Below are positions 25,889 to 35,242 of a DNA stretch of 47,879 bases, piece by piece. A program made the translations under genes and the position numbers. A model generated the notes under the pieces. The model worked only from the letters and a program-made list of their open reading frames with translations. It was not told the origin of the DNA and searched no databases. The stretch's first letter is position 1, and the number at the start of each line of letters is the position of its first letter. Source of the stretch: Candidatus Eiseniibacteriota bacterium (GTDB taxonomy: Bacteria; Orphanbacterota; Orphanbacteria; Orphanbacterales; Orphanbacteraceae); assembly GCA_024276995.1 (NCBI GenBank), contig JAJRWB010000035.1, positions 1 to 47,879 of the forward strand, written 5' to 3'.

Positions 25889-27775
25889 ATGAAGACTTCG
25901 ATGGGAGAACGGATCGACCGAATCGGGCGGCGGGGACGGATCATTCCCTTCTTGGCGGCGCTTCTCCTCCTCGGCGGCTGCGCGCCGAAGGCGATCCTGC
26001 CCGGCGTCAACATGATCCTGATCACCATCGATACGCTCCGGGCGGACCATCTCGTCACGTACGGTTATCAGGGGGGAAAGACGCCGAATATCGATCGGCT
26101 CGCCCGGGACGGGACACTCTTCCTCGATGCCTACGCGTCGGTGCCCCTCACCCTGCCGAGCCACACCAGCTACCTTACCGGAACGAACCCGACGTGCCAC
26201 GGCGTGCACGACAACGGCGCCTACACCCTCGGCGAGGAGAAGAGCACCATCGCCGAATACTTGAGCGACGCCGGCTACGAAACCGCGGCGATCGTCTCGT
26301 CGTTCCAACTCGACCGGAAGTACGGCCTGAGCCAGGGGTTCGACTTCTACGACGACGAGATGGCGAAGGAATTCCAGCTGTACGATCCGAGGCTCCTATC
26401 GGGCCCGAAAAGTCAGGAGCTGAAATATCACACCGACCAGCAACGCGCCGAAGCCGCCGTGGCGAAGGCGAAGAAGTGGTTCGGCGGTCGGGACGAAACG
26501 AGACCGTTCTTCCTGTGGCTCCACTTCTTCGATCCGCACAGCGTCTACGATCCCCCCCCTCCCTACAACGATCTCTTCCAGGACCGCGCCTATCCCGACA
26601 GTCTCTACGACGGCGAAATCGCGTATCTCGATCACAACATCGGGGAACTCGTCCGGTTTCTCCGTGACAAGGGACTCTACGATAATACACTGATCGTCTT
26701 CGTGGCCGATCACGGCGAGGGGCTCGGCCAGCACAGGGAACTCTTCCACGACCAGTTCATCTACGATTCGACACTTCATGTCCCGTACATCTTCGGCGGC
26801 GGCGCCGTTCCCGGCGACTGGCCTCCCCTGGTGGACGACATGGTCCGGAGCATCGACGTCCTCCCCACCCTCCTCGACCTGGTCGGCATCCGGCCGAGGG
26901 ATGACGTGGAAGGGGAGTCGCTTCTTCCCCTGCTCGAGGGAGGCGGCCGGGACGTGGCGCACTACATCGAATCGTACTCGCCCACACATAATTTGTGCGT
27001 CAAGCTATTCGGCGTCAAGAAGGGGGGCTGGAAGTATATCGAGGCGCCCACGCCGGAGCTGTACCACACCGATACCGATCCGGGAGAAACGGTCAACCTC
27101 GCCGACCGGAACACGGCGAAGGCGGAGGAGCTGCGGGAGGTCCTGAAAGGATACATGGTGGAAGATGACGTGCTCCCCGCGGAAGTCGATTTCGAGACGA
27201 GACGGAAACTGGAGGCGATCGGCTACGTGCAACAGACGGCCCGGCGCGTTTCGATGGCCCGGGAGAACCGCGCCGATCCGAAGGACATGGCGGCGTGCAT
27301 CGAGGGTCTCCACATGTCGATGGAGTATTTCAACTTCGGCCGGTTCGACTCCTCCCTCGCCGTTTCGCTCCGGTTGATGGAGATCTTCCCCGGCCAGTCG
27401 AGAATCTACTACAACATCGGGAACCTGCAGATCCGCATGGGGCTCTACGAGGATGCGGTGAAGGACTTCAGGAAGATCCTCGCCCAGAATCCCCGCTACG
27501 CCAAGGGGATGTTCTGGGAGGGGATGGCGCTCATGCGCCTGAAACGGGACGACGAGGCGATCGAGTGGTTCCGCAAGGCGATCGCCATCGAACCGAACCT
27601 GCAGGTGGCGCGCTACAACTACGCCGTCGTTCTCGCGAGAAACGGTTCTCTCCGCGAATCGATCAACGAGTTCGAGAAGGCTCTTCAGATCGATTCGAAA
27701 AGCAGCCTGGGACAGATGGCCCAGGCTGCGCTCACCGACATCCGGGACAAGCTGAGGGCAGCGAGCGACAACTGA
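25889..27775 (+). CDS. Sulfatase-like (alkaline phosphatase superfamily) lipoprotein with C-terminal TPRs
   Basis: A 628-residue lipoprotein: lipobox LLGGC with Cys31, then an alkaline-phosphatase-superfamily catalytic domain. Metal-ligand elements: MILITIDTLRADHL (Asp48), FFDPHSVYDPP, VFVADHGEGLG and LHVPYI. The nucleophile position reads PLTLPSH, i.e. Thr88 instead of the Cys/Ser of the sulfatase C/S-x-P-S-R motif, so formylglycine maturation is impossible. Thr nucleophiles occur in NPP phosphodiesterases and phosphoethanolamine transferases. After KLEAIGYVQ, residues ~475-628 hold about four TPR-like helix pairs (YYNIGNLQIRMGLYEDAV, AKGMFWEGMALMRLKRDDEA, VARYNYAVVLARNGSL). ATG 25889 has GGGGAG just upstream. 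Likely periplasmic, membrane-anchored; substrate unknown. Confidence 0.85.
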   Translation: MKTSMGERIDRIGRRGRIIPFLAALLLLGGCAPKAILPGVNMILITIDTLRADHLVTYGYQGGKTPNIDRLARDGTLFLDAYASVPLTLPSHTSYLTGTNPTCHGVHDNGAYTLGEEKSTIAEYLSDAGYETAAIVSSFQLDRKYGLSQGFDFYDDEMAKEFQLYDPRLLSGPKSQELKYHTDQQRAEAAVAKAKKWFGGRDETRPFFLWLHFFDPHSVYDPPPPYNDLFQDRAYPDSLYDGEIAYLDHNIGELVRFLRDKGLYDNTLIVFVADHGEGLGQHRELFHDQFIYDSTLHVPYIFGGGAVPGDWPPLVDDMVRSIDVLPTLLDLVGIRPRDDVEGESLLPLLEGGGRDVAHYIESYSPTHNLCVKLFGVKKGGWKYIEAPTPELYHTDTDPGETVNLADRNTAKAEELREVLKGYMVEDDVLPAEVDFETRRKLEAIGYVQQTARRVSMARENRADPKDMAACIEGLHMSMEYFNFGRFDSSLAVSLRLMEIFPGQSRIYYNIGNLQIRMGLYEDAVKDFRKILAQNPRYAKGMFWEGMALMRLKRDDEAIEWFRKAIAIEPNLQVARYNYAVVLARNGSLRESINEFEKALQIDSKSSLGQMAQAALTDIRDKLRAASDN

Positions 27776-27776
27776 T

Positions 27777-27805
27777 CGGCGGGGCGGCGACCGGCCGGCC
27801 CGCCG
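27777..27805. terminator. Terminator-like hairpin between convergent genes
   Basis: A perfect 7-bp GC stem (CGGCGGG 27777-27783 with CCCGCCG 27799-27805) enclosing a GC-rich loop that can pair further; on the plus strand it is followed by TTCTCT. It directly follows the sulfatase-like/TPR stop and lies before the stop of the minus-strand LeuB-like gene. Confidence 0.5.
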
Positions 27806-27856
27806 TTCTCTCCACAGACATCGCGGCGAACATCACGACCCCACCCGCTCGAAACT

Positions 27857-28924
27857 CTAGTCGGCCTGCTCCCCGAGCGCGCCTAGAACCAGATCGCCGA
27901 TCTCGTCGGTCATAAGTCCGCTCGACGCGGACAGTCCGGGAATCCTCTTCGAGCGGAGGAGATGCTCGATCGTCCGTTCGATCCCCTGCGCCGCCTCCGT
28001 TTCGCCGAGAAAATCGAGCATCATCTGGACCGCGGCGATCGTGGCGAGCGGGTTCGCCACGTTCTTCCCCCTGTACTTCGGGGCACTCCCGTGGATCGGC
28101 TCGAACATCGACACCCGTCCGGGATGGATGTTGCCCGATGCGGCGATGCCGAGCCCGCCTTGGATCATGGCGCCGAGATCGGTGAGAATATCGCCGAAGA
28201 TGTTGTCCACCACGACCACGTCGAAATCCTCGGGGTTCTTCACCATCCACATGGTGGCGGCGTCGATGTACATGTGATCCCGTTCCAGCTGCGGGTACTC
28301 GCCCCCCACCTCCTCGAAGACGCGGGTCCACAGGTCCTGCGGCCGTATGGCGTTCGCCTTATCGACGAGGGTGATCTTCTTCCGTCCCGCGGCGCGCGCG
28401 GTCTCGAAGGCGTAACGAACGGCGCGTTCCACCCCCTTGCGGGTCATCACCATCTCGGCGAGGGCGACCTCGTCGGGCGTCCCCCGCTTGAACTGGCCGC
28501 CGATCCCCACATAAAGACTCTCGGTGTTCTCCCGCACCACGAGCATGTCGATATCTTCCGGCTTCTTCCCCTTGAGGGGGCAGAGGTGCTCGGCGTAGAG
28601 GCGGATCGGCCTCAAGTTGATGTATAGGTCGAGCTTGAACCGGATCCCCCCGATGATCGCCCTCTCCAGGAGGCCGACCTCGATGCGCGGGTCGCCGATG
28701 GCGCCCACGAGGATCGCATCATGGTCGCGGCACTCGGCAAGCGCCGAGTCGGGGAAGAGTTCTCCCGTTTCCAGATAGTGATCGGCGCCGTGCGGGAAAT
28801 GCGTCGTTCTTACGCGAAAGCCGTGAATCTCGGCGGCGGCTTGAAGCACCCGAAGGCCTTCGCGAACGATTTCATCTCCGATGCCGTCTCCCGGCAGCAC
28901 GGCGATAGAATAATCCTTGCCCAT
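27857..28924 (-). CDS. Isocitrate/3-isopropylmalate dehydrogenase family protein (LeuB-like)
   Basis: A 355-residue beta-decarboxylating NAD(P)-dependent dehydrogenase. N-terminus SIAVLPGDGIGDEIVREGLR, substrate region LLERAIIGGIRFKLDLYINL (LLExx...R pattern like LeuB), MLVVRENTESLYVGIGG, catalytic Lys in ITLVDKANAIRPQDLW, metal Asp in DNIFGDILTDLGA, and MFEPIHGSAPKYRGKNVANP near the nucleotide site. The substrate helix resembles short LeuB enzymes of actinobacteria, but no other leucine gene is nearby, so isocitrate or tartrate-type activity is not excluded. Start ATG 28924 has AAGGA 7 bases upstream; a GTG at 28939 is in frame. Third in a minus-strand set after crotonase and thiolase. Stop is TAG. 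Confidence 0.88.
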   Translation of the reverse strand: MGKDYSIAVLPGDGIGDEIVREGLRVLQAAAEIHGFRVRTTHFPHGADHYLETGELFPDSALAECRDHDAILVGAIGDPRIEVGLLERAIIGGIRFKLDLYINLRPIRLYAEHLCPLKGKKPEDIDMLVVRENTESLYVGIGGQFKRGTPDEVALAEMVMTRKGVERAVRYAFETARAAGRKKITLVDKANAIRPQDLWTRVFEEVGGEYPQLERDHMYIDAATMWMVKNPEDFDVVVVDNIFGDILTDLGAMIQGGLGIAASGNIHPGRVSMFEPIHGSAPKYRGKNVANPLATIAAVQMMLDFLGETEAAQGIERTIEHLLRSKRIPGLSASSGLMTDEIGDLVLGALGEQAD

Positions 28925-28983
28925 TCTTTGATCCTTCACCGCCGGAGCGGGCGCGGAGGCTCCTTCCCCGGCCGGTCGTTCCG

Positions 28984-30195
28984 TCAGTTCCGTTCAAGCA
29001 GGACGGCGATTCCCTGTCCACCGCCGATGCAGGCGGACGCGATGCCGTACCGTACGCTTCTCTTCTTCATTTCGACGGCAAGCGTGTAGATCAACCGTGA
29101 GCCGGTCGCCGCGAGCGGATGCCCGAGACCGATGGCGCCCCCATTGACGTTCACCTTCTCCCTCGAAAGGCCGAGATCCCGCTCGACGGCGAGATACTGC
29201 GCCGCGAAAGCCTCGTTGACTTCGAATAGGTCGATATCTTCGAGGGAGAGACTCTTCTTCTCGAGGAGCGACCGGATCGCCGGCGCGGGGCCGATCCCCA
29301 TGATCTCCGGTTCGACGCCCACCACCGACCAGCCGGCCACCTTCGCCAGCGGCTCTTTCCCCATCTCCTTCGCCCGTGAAGCGGTCGCGAGCACGAGGGC
29401 GGCGGCGCCGTCGACGATTCCGCTCGCGTTGCCCGCCGTGACGAAGCCATCCTTCGCGAAGGCCGGCGGGAGCTTGGCGAGCGCTTCGAGTGTCGCCCCC
29501 GGTTTCATATGGTCGTCTTCGGCAACGGTCATCGTCGTCCGCCTCGGGCCGGGCGTTTCCACCGGCTCGATCTCCTCGGCGAGGCGGCCGGTCTTCTTCG
29601 CCTCATTCGACCGGGTCATGCTCTCGAAGGCGAACCGGTCCTGATCTTCCCTCGAGATCTCCATGCGGCGCGCGAGGTTTTCCGCCGTGCCCGCCATGTA
29701 GGTGCCGCAATAAGGATCGAGAAGGGAACTCATCAGCGAATCCTCGAGCTGGGCCTTTCCGAACTTGAGACCGCTCCGGGCGCCCCGGATCACGTGGGGA
29801 CACTGGCTCATGTTTTCCATCCCCCCGGCGATCACGACCGACGCCTCGCCGAGGAGCATCATCTGCGAACCGGTCACCACCGACTGGAGGCCCGAACCGC
29901 AGATCCGGTTCACGGTGAGCGCCGGCGTTTCCACCGGAACACCCGCCTTGAGCGCCACGTGCCTGGCACCGTAGATCGCGTCGGACGATGTCTGCATGGC
30001 GTTTCCCATGATCACGTGCTCCACGTCGGCCGGGGCGACCCCCGATCGGGTAAGCGCCGCCTTCGCGGCATGCGCCCCTAGATCGATGGCCGAAACATTC
30101 CGCAGGGCACCGCCCGGTCTTCCGTCACCCGTCTTGCCTCCGACCCACTCCGTCATCGGTGTTCTCGCTCCGTCGAGAATCCAGATCTCCTCCAT
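28984..30195 (-). CDS. Acetyl-CoA C-acyltransferase (thiolase)
   Basis: A 403-residue thiolase of the acetoacetyl-CoA/3-ketoacyl-CoA type. Starts MEEIWILDGARTPMTEWVGG. Nucleophilic Cys99 in TVNRICGSGLQS, GGMENMSQCPHVIRG, NEAFAAQYLAVERDLGL, His359 in NGGAIGLGHPLAATGSR and Cys389 in ASACIGGGQGIAVLLE make a complete active site. Start at 30195 is supported by GGGAG four bases upstream and by the conserved N-terminus. It lies 42 bp downstream of the crotonase, so the pair probably handles acetoacetyl-CoA/3-hydroxybutyryl-CoA or beta-oxidation intermediates. Confidence 0.94.
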   Translation of the reverse strand: MEEIWILDGARTPMTEWVGGKTGDGRPGGALRNVSAIDLGAHAAKAALTRSGVAPADVEHVIMGNAMQTSSDAIYGARHVALKAGVPVETPALTVNRICGSGLQSVVTGSQMMLLGEASVVIAGGMENMSQCPHVIRGARSGLKFGKAQLEDSLMSSLLDPYCGTYMAGTAENLARRMEISREDQDRFAFESMTRSNEAKKTGRLAEEIEPVETPGPRRTTMTVAEDDHMKPGATLEALAKLPPAFAKDGFVTAGNASGIVDGAAALVLATASRAKEMGKEPLAKVAGWSVVGVEPEIMGIGPAPAIRSLLEKKSLSLEDIDLFEVNEAFAAQYLAVERDLGLSREKVNVNGGAIGLGHPLAATGSRLIYTLAVEMKKRSVRYGIASACIGGGQGIAVLLERN

Positions 30196-30237
30196 GGTTC
30201 TCCCTTTCCTTAATCGCAATCTATTTCATCTGCGAAA

Positions 30238-31017
30238 TTACTTGCCCTCGAAGTTCGCCTTCCGTTTCTCCAGAAACGCCGCCATCCCCTCGGCGCTGTC
30301 CGCCGTGCCGCACACCAGGCCGAAAAGAGCCGCCTCGTGGGCGCACCCTTCGGCGAGGGTCATTTCCAGACCGTCGTGAATCGCATCCAGCACGTAGCGC
30401 ACCGACAAGGGCGCCGCCTTTTCCACTTTCGCGAGGATCTTTTCGCACTCGCCGATCAGGTCCGCCGCGGGAACGACACGGTTCACGAGGCCGATACGCT
30501 GCGCTTCCGCCGCGTCGACTTTCCGCCCGGTGACGGCGATCTCCGTGGCGATCCCCCTTCCCACGATGCGCGGAAGACGCTGCGTGCCGCCATAGCCCGG
30601 GATCAGTCCGAGCGTCACTTCGGGAAGACCGAACACCGCCTCCTCCGAGGCGATGCGCAGGGAACAGGCGAGGGCGAGTTCGCAGCCGCCGCCGAGGGCG
30701 AAGCCGTTCACCGCGGCGATCACCGGCTTCCCGAGACATCCGACGAGATCGAACACATGCTGACCCCGGAGGGCGAAATCTTTCGCCTGGGCCGCGGTGA
30801 ATGCGGCGATCTCCTTCACGTCCGCGCCGGCGACGAACGCTCTTCCCGCGCCCGTGATGATCGCCCCGCGAACGGAGCGGTCCGAACGAATCTCGAGAAG
30901 AGCGTCCCTCAGGCCGTCCATGGCCTCCCGGTTCAGTGCGTTGAGCGCCTTCGGACGGTTGATGGTAATGAGAGCGGTTTGTTCCCTCCGCTCGAGGGTG
31001 ACAGTCTCAGACGCCAT
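30238..31017 (-). CDS. Enoyl-CoA hydratase (crotonase family)
   Basis: A 259-residue crotonase-fold protein. Oxyanion-hole element [15 protein letters not shown], second oxyanion block [20 protein letters not shown], and both catalytic glutamates are present: Glu113 (GGCELA) and Glu133 ([20 protein letters not shown]). This matches short-chain enoyl-CoA hydratase / 3-hydroxybutyryl-CoA dehydratase. First gene of the crotonase-thiolase-LeuB-like set, with a good promoter 60 bp upstream and AAGGA 8 bases before the ATG. Confidence 0.93.
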   Translation of the reverse strand: MASETVTLERREQTALITINRPKALNALNREAMDGLRDALLEIRSDRSVRGAIITGAGRAFVAGADVKEIAAFTAAQAKDFALRGQHVFDLVGCLGKPVIAAVNGFALGGGCELALACSLRIASEEAVFGLPEVTLGLIPGYGGTQRLPRIVGRGIATEIAVTGRKVDAAEAQRIGLVNRVVPAADLIGECEKILAKVEKAAPLSVRYVLDAIHDGLEMTLAEGCAHEAALFGLVCGTADSAEGMAAFLEKRKANFEGK

Positions 31018-31080
31018 GATTCAGGTCCTTCCTCTGTGCCGGAGAGGGTGAGCGGGGATGACGAAAACTCCTGTCCGACC

Positions 31081-31109
31081 ACGATAACGGGAGTGATTCA
31101 CAAGGTCAA
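31081..31109 (-). promoter_or_regulatory. Promoter for crotonase-thiolase-LeuB-like operon
   Basis: Minus strand: TTGACC (31109-31104), 17-bp spacer, TATCGT (31086-31081). This places the start near 31074, about 57 nt before the crotonase ATG. Good sigma-70-like match (5/6 and 4/6). Confidence 0.6.
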
Positions 31110-31305
31110 CCGCTCCGCCCAGGTGGAGAAATCGACCCGAAAGATCTGGACAGATCACAAGGCCTTATCATACACGAGCCCATTTGATTACAGCCATCTT
31201 TTCATGTTGATTCTAGGTCGAGTCGGATCAAGACACCACCCCACACCCCGCCGGAAACACCGCGGGGAGCGACCTGTTTTTTCCGCATGGGACCCGGCGC
31301 GCCGA

Positions 31306-31334
31306 TTGACCGCGCCCCATCGCTCGGATACTCT
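31306..31334 (+). promoter_or_regulatory. Candidate promoter for methylmalonyl-CoA mutase gene
   Basis: TTGACC (31306-31311), 17-bp spacer, TACTCT (31329-31334), 20 bp before the ATG at 31354. The -35 is good, the -10 is weak. Confidence 0.4.
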
Positions 31335-31353
31335 CCGGGACGGGGGGTTTCCG

Positions 31354-32988
<1,635 letters not shown>

Positions 32989-33037
32989 CCGCCCGCGGTG
33001 CAGCTACGGGGAAACCGGTGCGGACAGGGGAGGGATC

Positions 33038-33445
33038 ATGGGTGTCGTGAGAATCGATCACGTGGGCATCGCCGTGAAGAGCGTCGAGAGCGTCTCGCCG
33101 GCGATCCGGAATCTTTTCACTCCTCCGCCGGCGGAGGTGGAAGAGGTGGAGGACCAGGGAGTGCGCGCCGTCTCGTACCGGGCGGGTGAAGGTTCGATCG
33201 AATTCCTCGAAAGCCTCGACGAATCGAGTCCGGTAGGGCGTTACCTCGCACAGCGGGGGAGCGGGATTCATCATATCGCTCTCGAAGTGGACGACCTGGA
33301 GACGACCCTCGCCGACCTGAAGCGTGAAGGGGTCGTCCTCATCGACGAGAAGCCGCGCGCCGGGGCGGGGGGAAAACGGATCGCCTTCATTCACCCGAAA
33401 AGCGCCGGCGGAATCCTGATCGAACTGTGCGATCGTCCGGCATGA
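33038..33445 (+). CDS. mce: Methylmalonyl-CoA epimerase
   Basis: A 135-residue VOC/glyoxalase-fold metalloenzyme interconverting (R)- and (S)-methylmalonyl-CoA. Metal ligands expected for the family are seen: His8 (IDHVGIAV), His in GSGIHHIALEVDD (residues 78/79) and Glu129 (GILIELCDR). FIHPKSAGGILIEL is the usual C-terminal block. GGGGAGGG lies 3 bases before the ATG. Directly downstream of the mutase gene, it completes the propionyl/succinyl-CoA interconversion step. Its stop overlaps the next gene's ATG (ATGA). Confidence 0.94.
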   Translation: MGVVRIDHVGIAVKSVESVSPAIRNLFTPPPAEVEEVEDQGVRAVSYRAGEGSIEFLESLDESSPVGRYLAQRGSGIHHIALEVDDLETTLADLKREGVVLIDEKPRAGAGGKRIAFIHPKSAGGILIELCDRPA

Positions 33446-35160
33446 AGCTTCGGCTGATCCTGCCGGCGGGATCGCTCGTCTACATCCTTGCCGCTCTTCT
33501 CTCCGGCGCCTCTCCCGCTTCGCCCGGAACGTATGTCCCCTTCCTTCTCTCGTGCCTCTCTTTTCTTCCGGCTCCTTTCGCACCGACGCGGGCACGCGAA
33601 TCGATTCTCCCATGGGGCAACCGTTTTTTCCCGCAACTGCTCTGCGGGTTCGCGCTGGCGATCGCCCTTTTCCACGGTTTCAACTGGTACGGACCGGGCG
33701 GGAGGTTCCACCCGGTAGTGCACGACGAGTTCGCCTATCTCTTCCAGGCGAAAACATTCGCCGCGGGACGGCTCTTCTACCCTTCCCCACCCGAACCTCT
33801 CTTCTTCGACGCCATGCACATCCTCACCGAGCCGGTGTACGCCTCCAAATATCCCCCGGGACATGCGCTCTATCTTGCTCCTTGGACGGCGGTGGGGGCA
33901 CCATGGGCCGGATCGCTCCTTCTCACATTCGTCTCGCTTCTTCTCATGGGCGCCCTCGCACGGCGGTATGTCGGCTCATGGGGGGCTCTTCTTCTCGTCG
34001 TCCTCTTCGGCATCTCCCCGATGGAGATGAAAGTCGCGCCCACCTACCTTTCCCAGATAACCCTCCTCGCCGGCGCGGCGGCTTATCTCTATCTCCTTCA
34101 GCGCACCGGCGGACGCGGGAAAACGGCCGCCGCCGGGACGGCGGGCGCGCTGCTCGGTTTTCTCTTCTTCACCCGCCCGCTCAACGCCCTCGTACTCGCC
34201 GGCGCATCGATACCGCTTCTTCCCTCCTTCCTCGGCACCGCGCGCGGCATGTCCGCACCGAGGCGATCGATTCTCTTTTTCGCCGCTCTGGCCGCCGCGT
34301 GCGCCGCCGGCACGATGTACAACCGCGCCATCACCGGATCGTTCACGCGGATGCCGTGGCAGGAATACGCCGCACGCTACACGCCGGAAGACCGGCTCGG
34401 TTTCGATCACGGCGAGCCGCCGCAAGAGAGGGAAATCGGGCCGGGTAAACGAATGTGGCTCGAGCAGGTACTCTATCCGAACCGCAGGCTCTACACCCCC
34501 TCCTTCGCGGCGGCCACGCTCTTTCGATTCCGGATCCCCTACACCACGAAAGAGACGGCGCCGTACGCGTTCTTCATCCTACTGGCACCGTTGTTCCTCC
34601 CGGGCCGCCACCGCCGCGCCGCCCTTTGGACCGTTTTCTATGCCCTCCTCTTGCACGGGGCATACCTTTTCTACTGGTTTCCCTGGGCGAATTACTACCA
34701 CGAGATCTCCCCCCTCCTCCTCTTCCTTCCCCTTCTCGGCGCCGCCGCCCTGGTGAGAGCCGCCGCCCGCGCGGGCCGGGAAGGAGTGGTTCTCGCCGTC
34801 GCGGCGCTGATTCTCCTCGCCTTGGCGGGTAACGCGCGGCAGATCCCCCGGCAGATCGATTTTCTCAGGACGAAACCGCTCTACCACCTGAGATTCGACC
34901 GTCTCGTGGAAGAGAACGTCCCGAAAAACGCCCTCGTCTTCGTTCATTACTTCAAGTCTCATAATTCGGAACTCGACCTGATCAACAACGAGCCTGATCT
35001 CGCCGCGGCGGACCGCGTTTTCGTGCATGATTTCGGCGGCGGGAGAAACCGCGCGTTCCACGACCGCTACTTCCCGGGCAGGAAGCCGTACCTCTACCTC
35101 GAGGGAGCGAAAAAAATCATTCCCGGGTATGAACGCCCTCCCGCGCGCGCCGGAGGATAG
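33442..35160 (+). CDS. GT-C family glycosyltransferase-like membrane protein
   Basis: A 572-residue polytopic membrane protein with about ten or more hydrophobic segments. The first large extracytoplasmic loop contains a His-Asp-Glu element (FHPVVHDEFAYLFQAKTFAA, Asp95-Glu96) and later YASKYPPGHALYLAP, the arrangement of ArnT/PMT-type GT-C glycosyltransferases that use polyprenyl-phosphate sugars. A soluble C-terminal part (VFVHDFGGGRNRAFHDRYFP) follows the last membrane segment. ATG 33442 overlaps the epimerase stop, so it is translationally coupled to a metabolic gene with no obvious link. Sugar and acceptor unknown. Stop is TAG. Confidence 0.75.
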   Translation: MKLRLILPAGSLVYILAALLSGASPASPGTYVPFLLSCLSFLPAPFAPTRARESILPWGNRFFPQLLCGFALAIALFHGFNWYGPGGRFHPVVHDEFAYLFQAKTFAAGRLFYPSPPEPLFFDAMHILTEPVYASKYPPGHALYLAPWTAVGAPWAGSLLLTFVSLLLMGALARRYVGSWGALLLVVLFGISPMEMKVAPTYLSQITLLAGAAAYLYLLQRTGGRGKTAAAGTAGALLGFLFFTRPLNALVLAGASIPLLPSFLGTARGMSAPRRSILFFAALAAACAAGTMYNRAITGSFTRMPWQEYAARYTPEDRLGFDHGEPPQEREIGPGKRMWLEQVLYPNRRLYTPSFAAATLFRFRIPYTTKETAPYAFFILLAPLFLPGRHRRAALWTVFYALLLHGAYLFYWFPWANYYHEISPLLLFLPLLGAAALVRAAARAGREGVVLAVAALILLALAGNARQIPRQIDFLRTKPLYHLRFDRLVEENVPKNALVFVHYFKSHNSELDLINNEPDLAAADRVFVHDFGGGRNRAFHDRYFPGRKPYLYLEGAKKIIPGYERPPARAGG

Positions 35161-35242
35161 GGGCCGGCTCGAACCGCCCCGTCCCCGGCGCCTTCGCGAT
35201 CGTGAATCGGTCTGCGAAACAAAGACCGCATACTCGAAAACG

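Larger units (their letters stand above)
31018..31353. other. Divergent intergenic region, crotonase / methylmalonyl-CoA mutase
   Basis: 336 bp without a gene. It contains back-to-back promoter candidates: a minus-strand TTGACC-17-TATCGT and a plus-strand TTGACC-17-TACTCT. The centre (31140-31215) is AT-richer than its surroundings and may hold regulator sites; no clear inverted repeat was identified. Confidence 0.6.

Noticed and set aside
30337-31353. 340-residue N-terminal extension of methylmalonyl-CoA mutase
   Set aside because: Antisense to the crotonase gene and across the promoter region; family similarity begins only at 31354.
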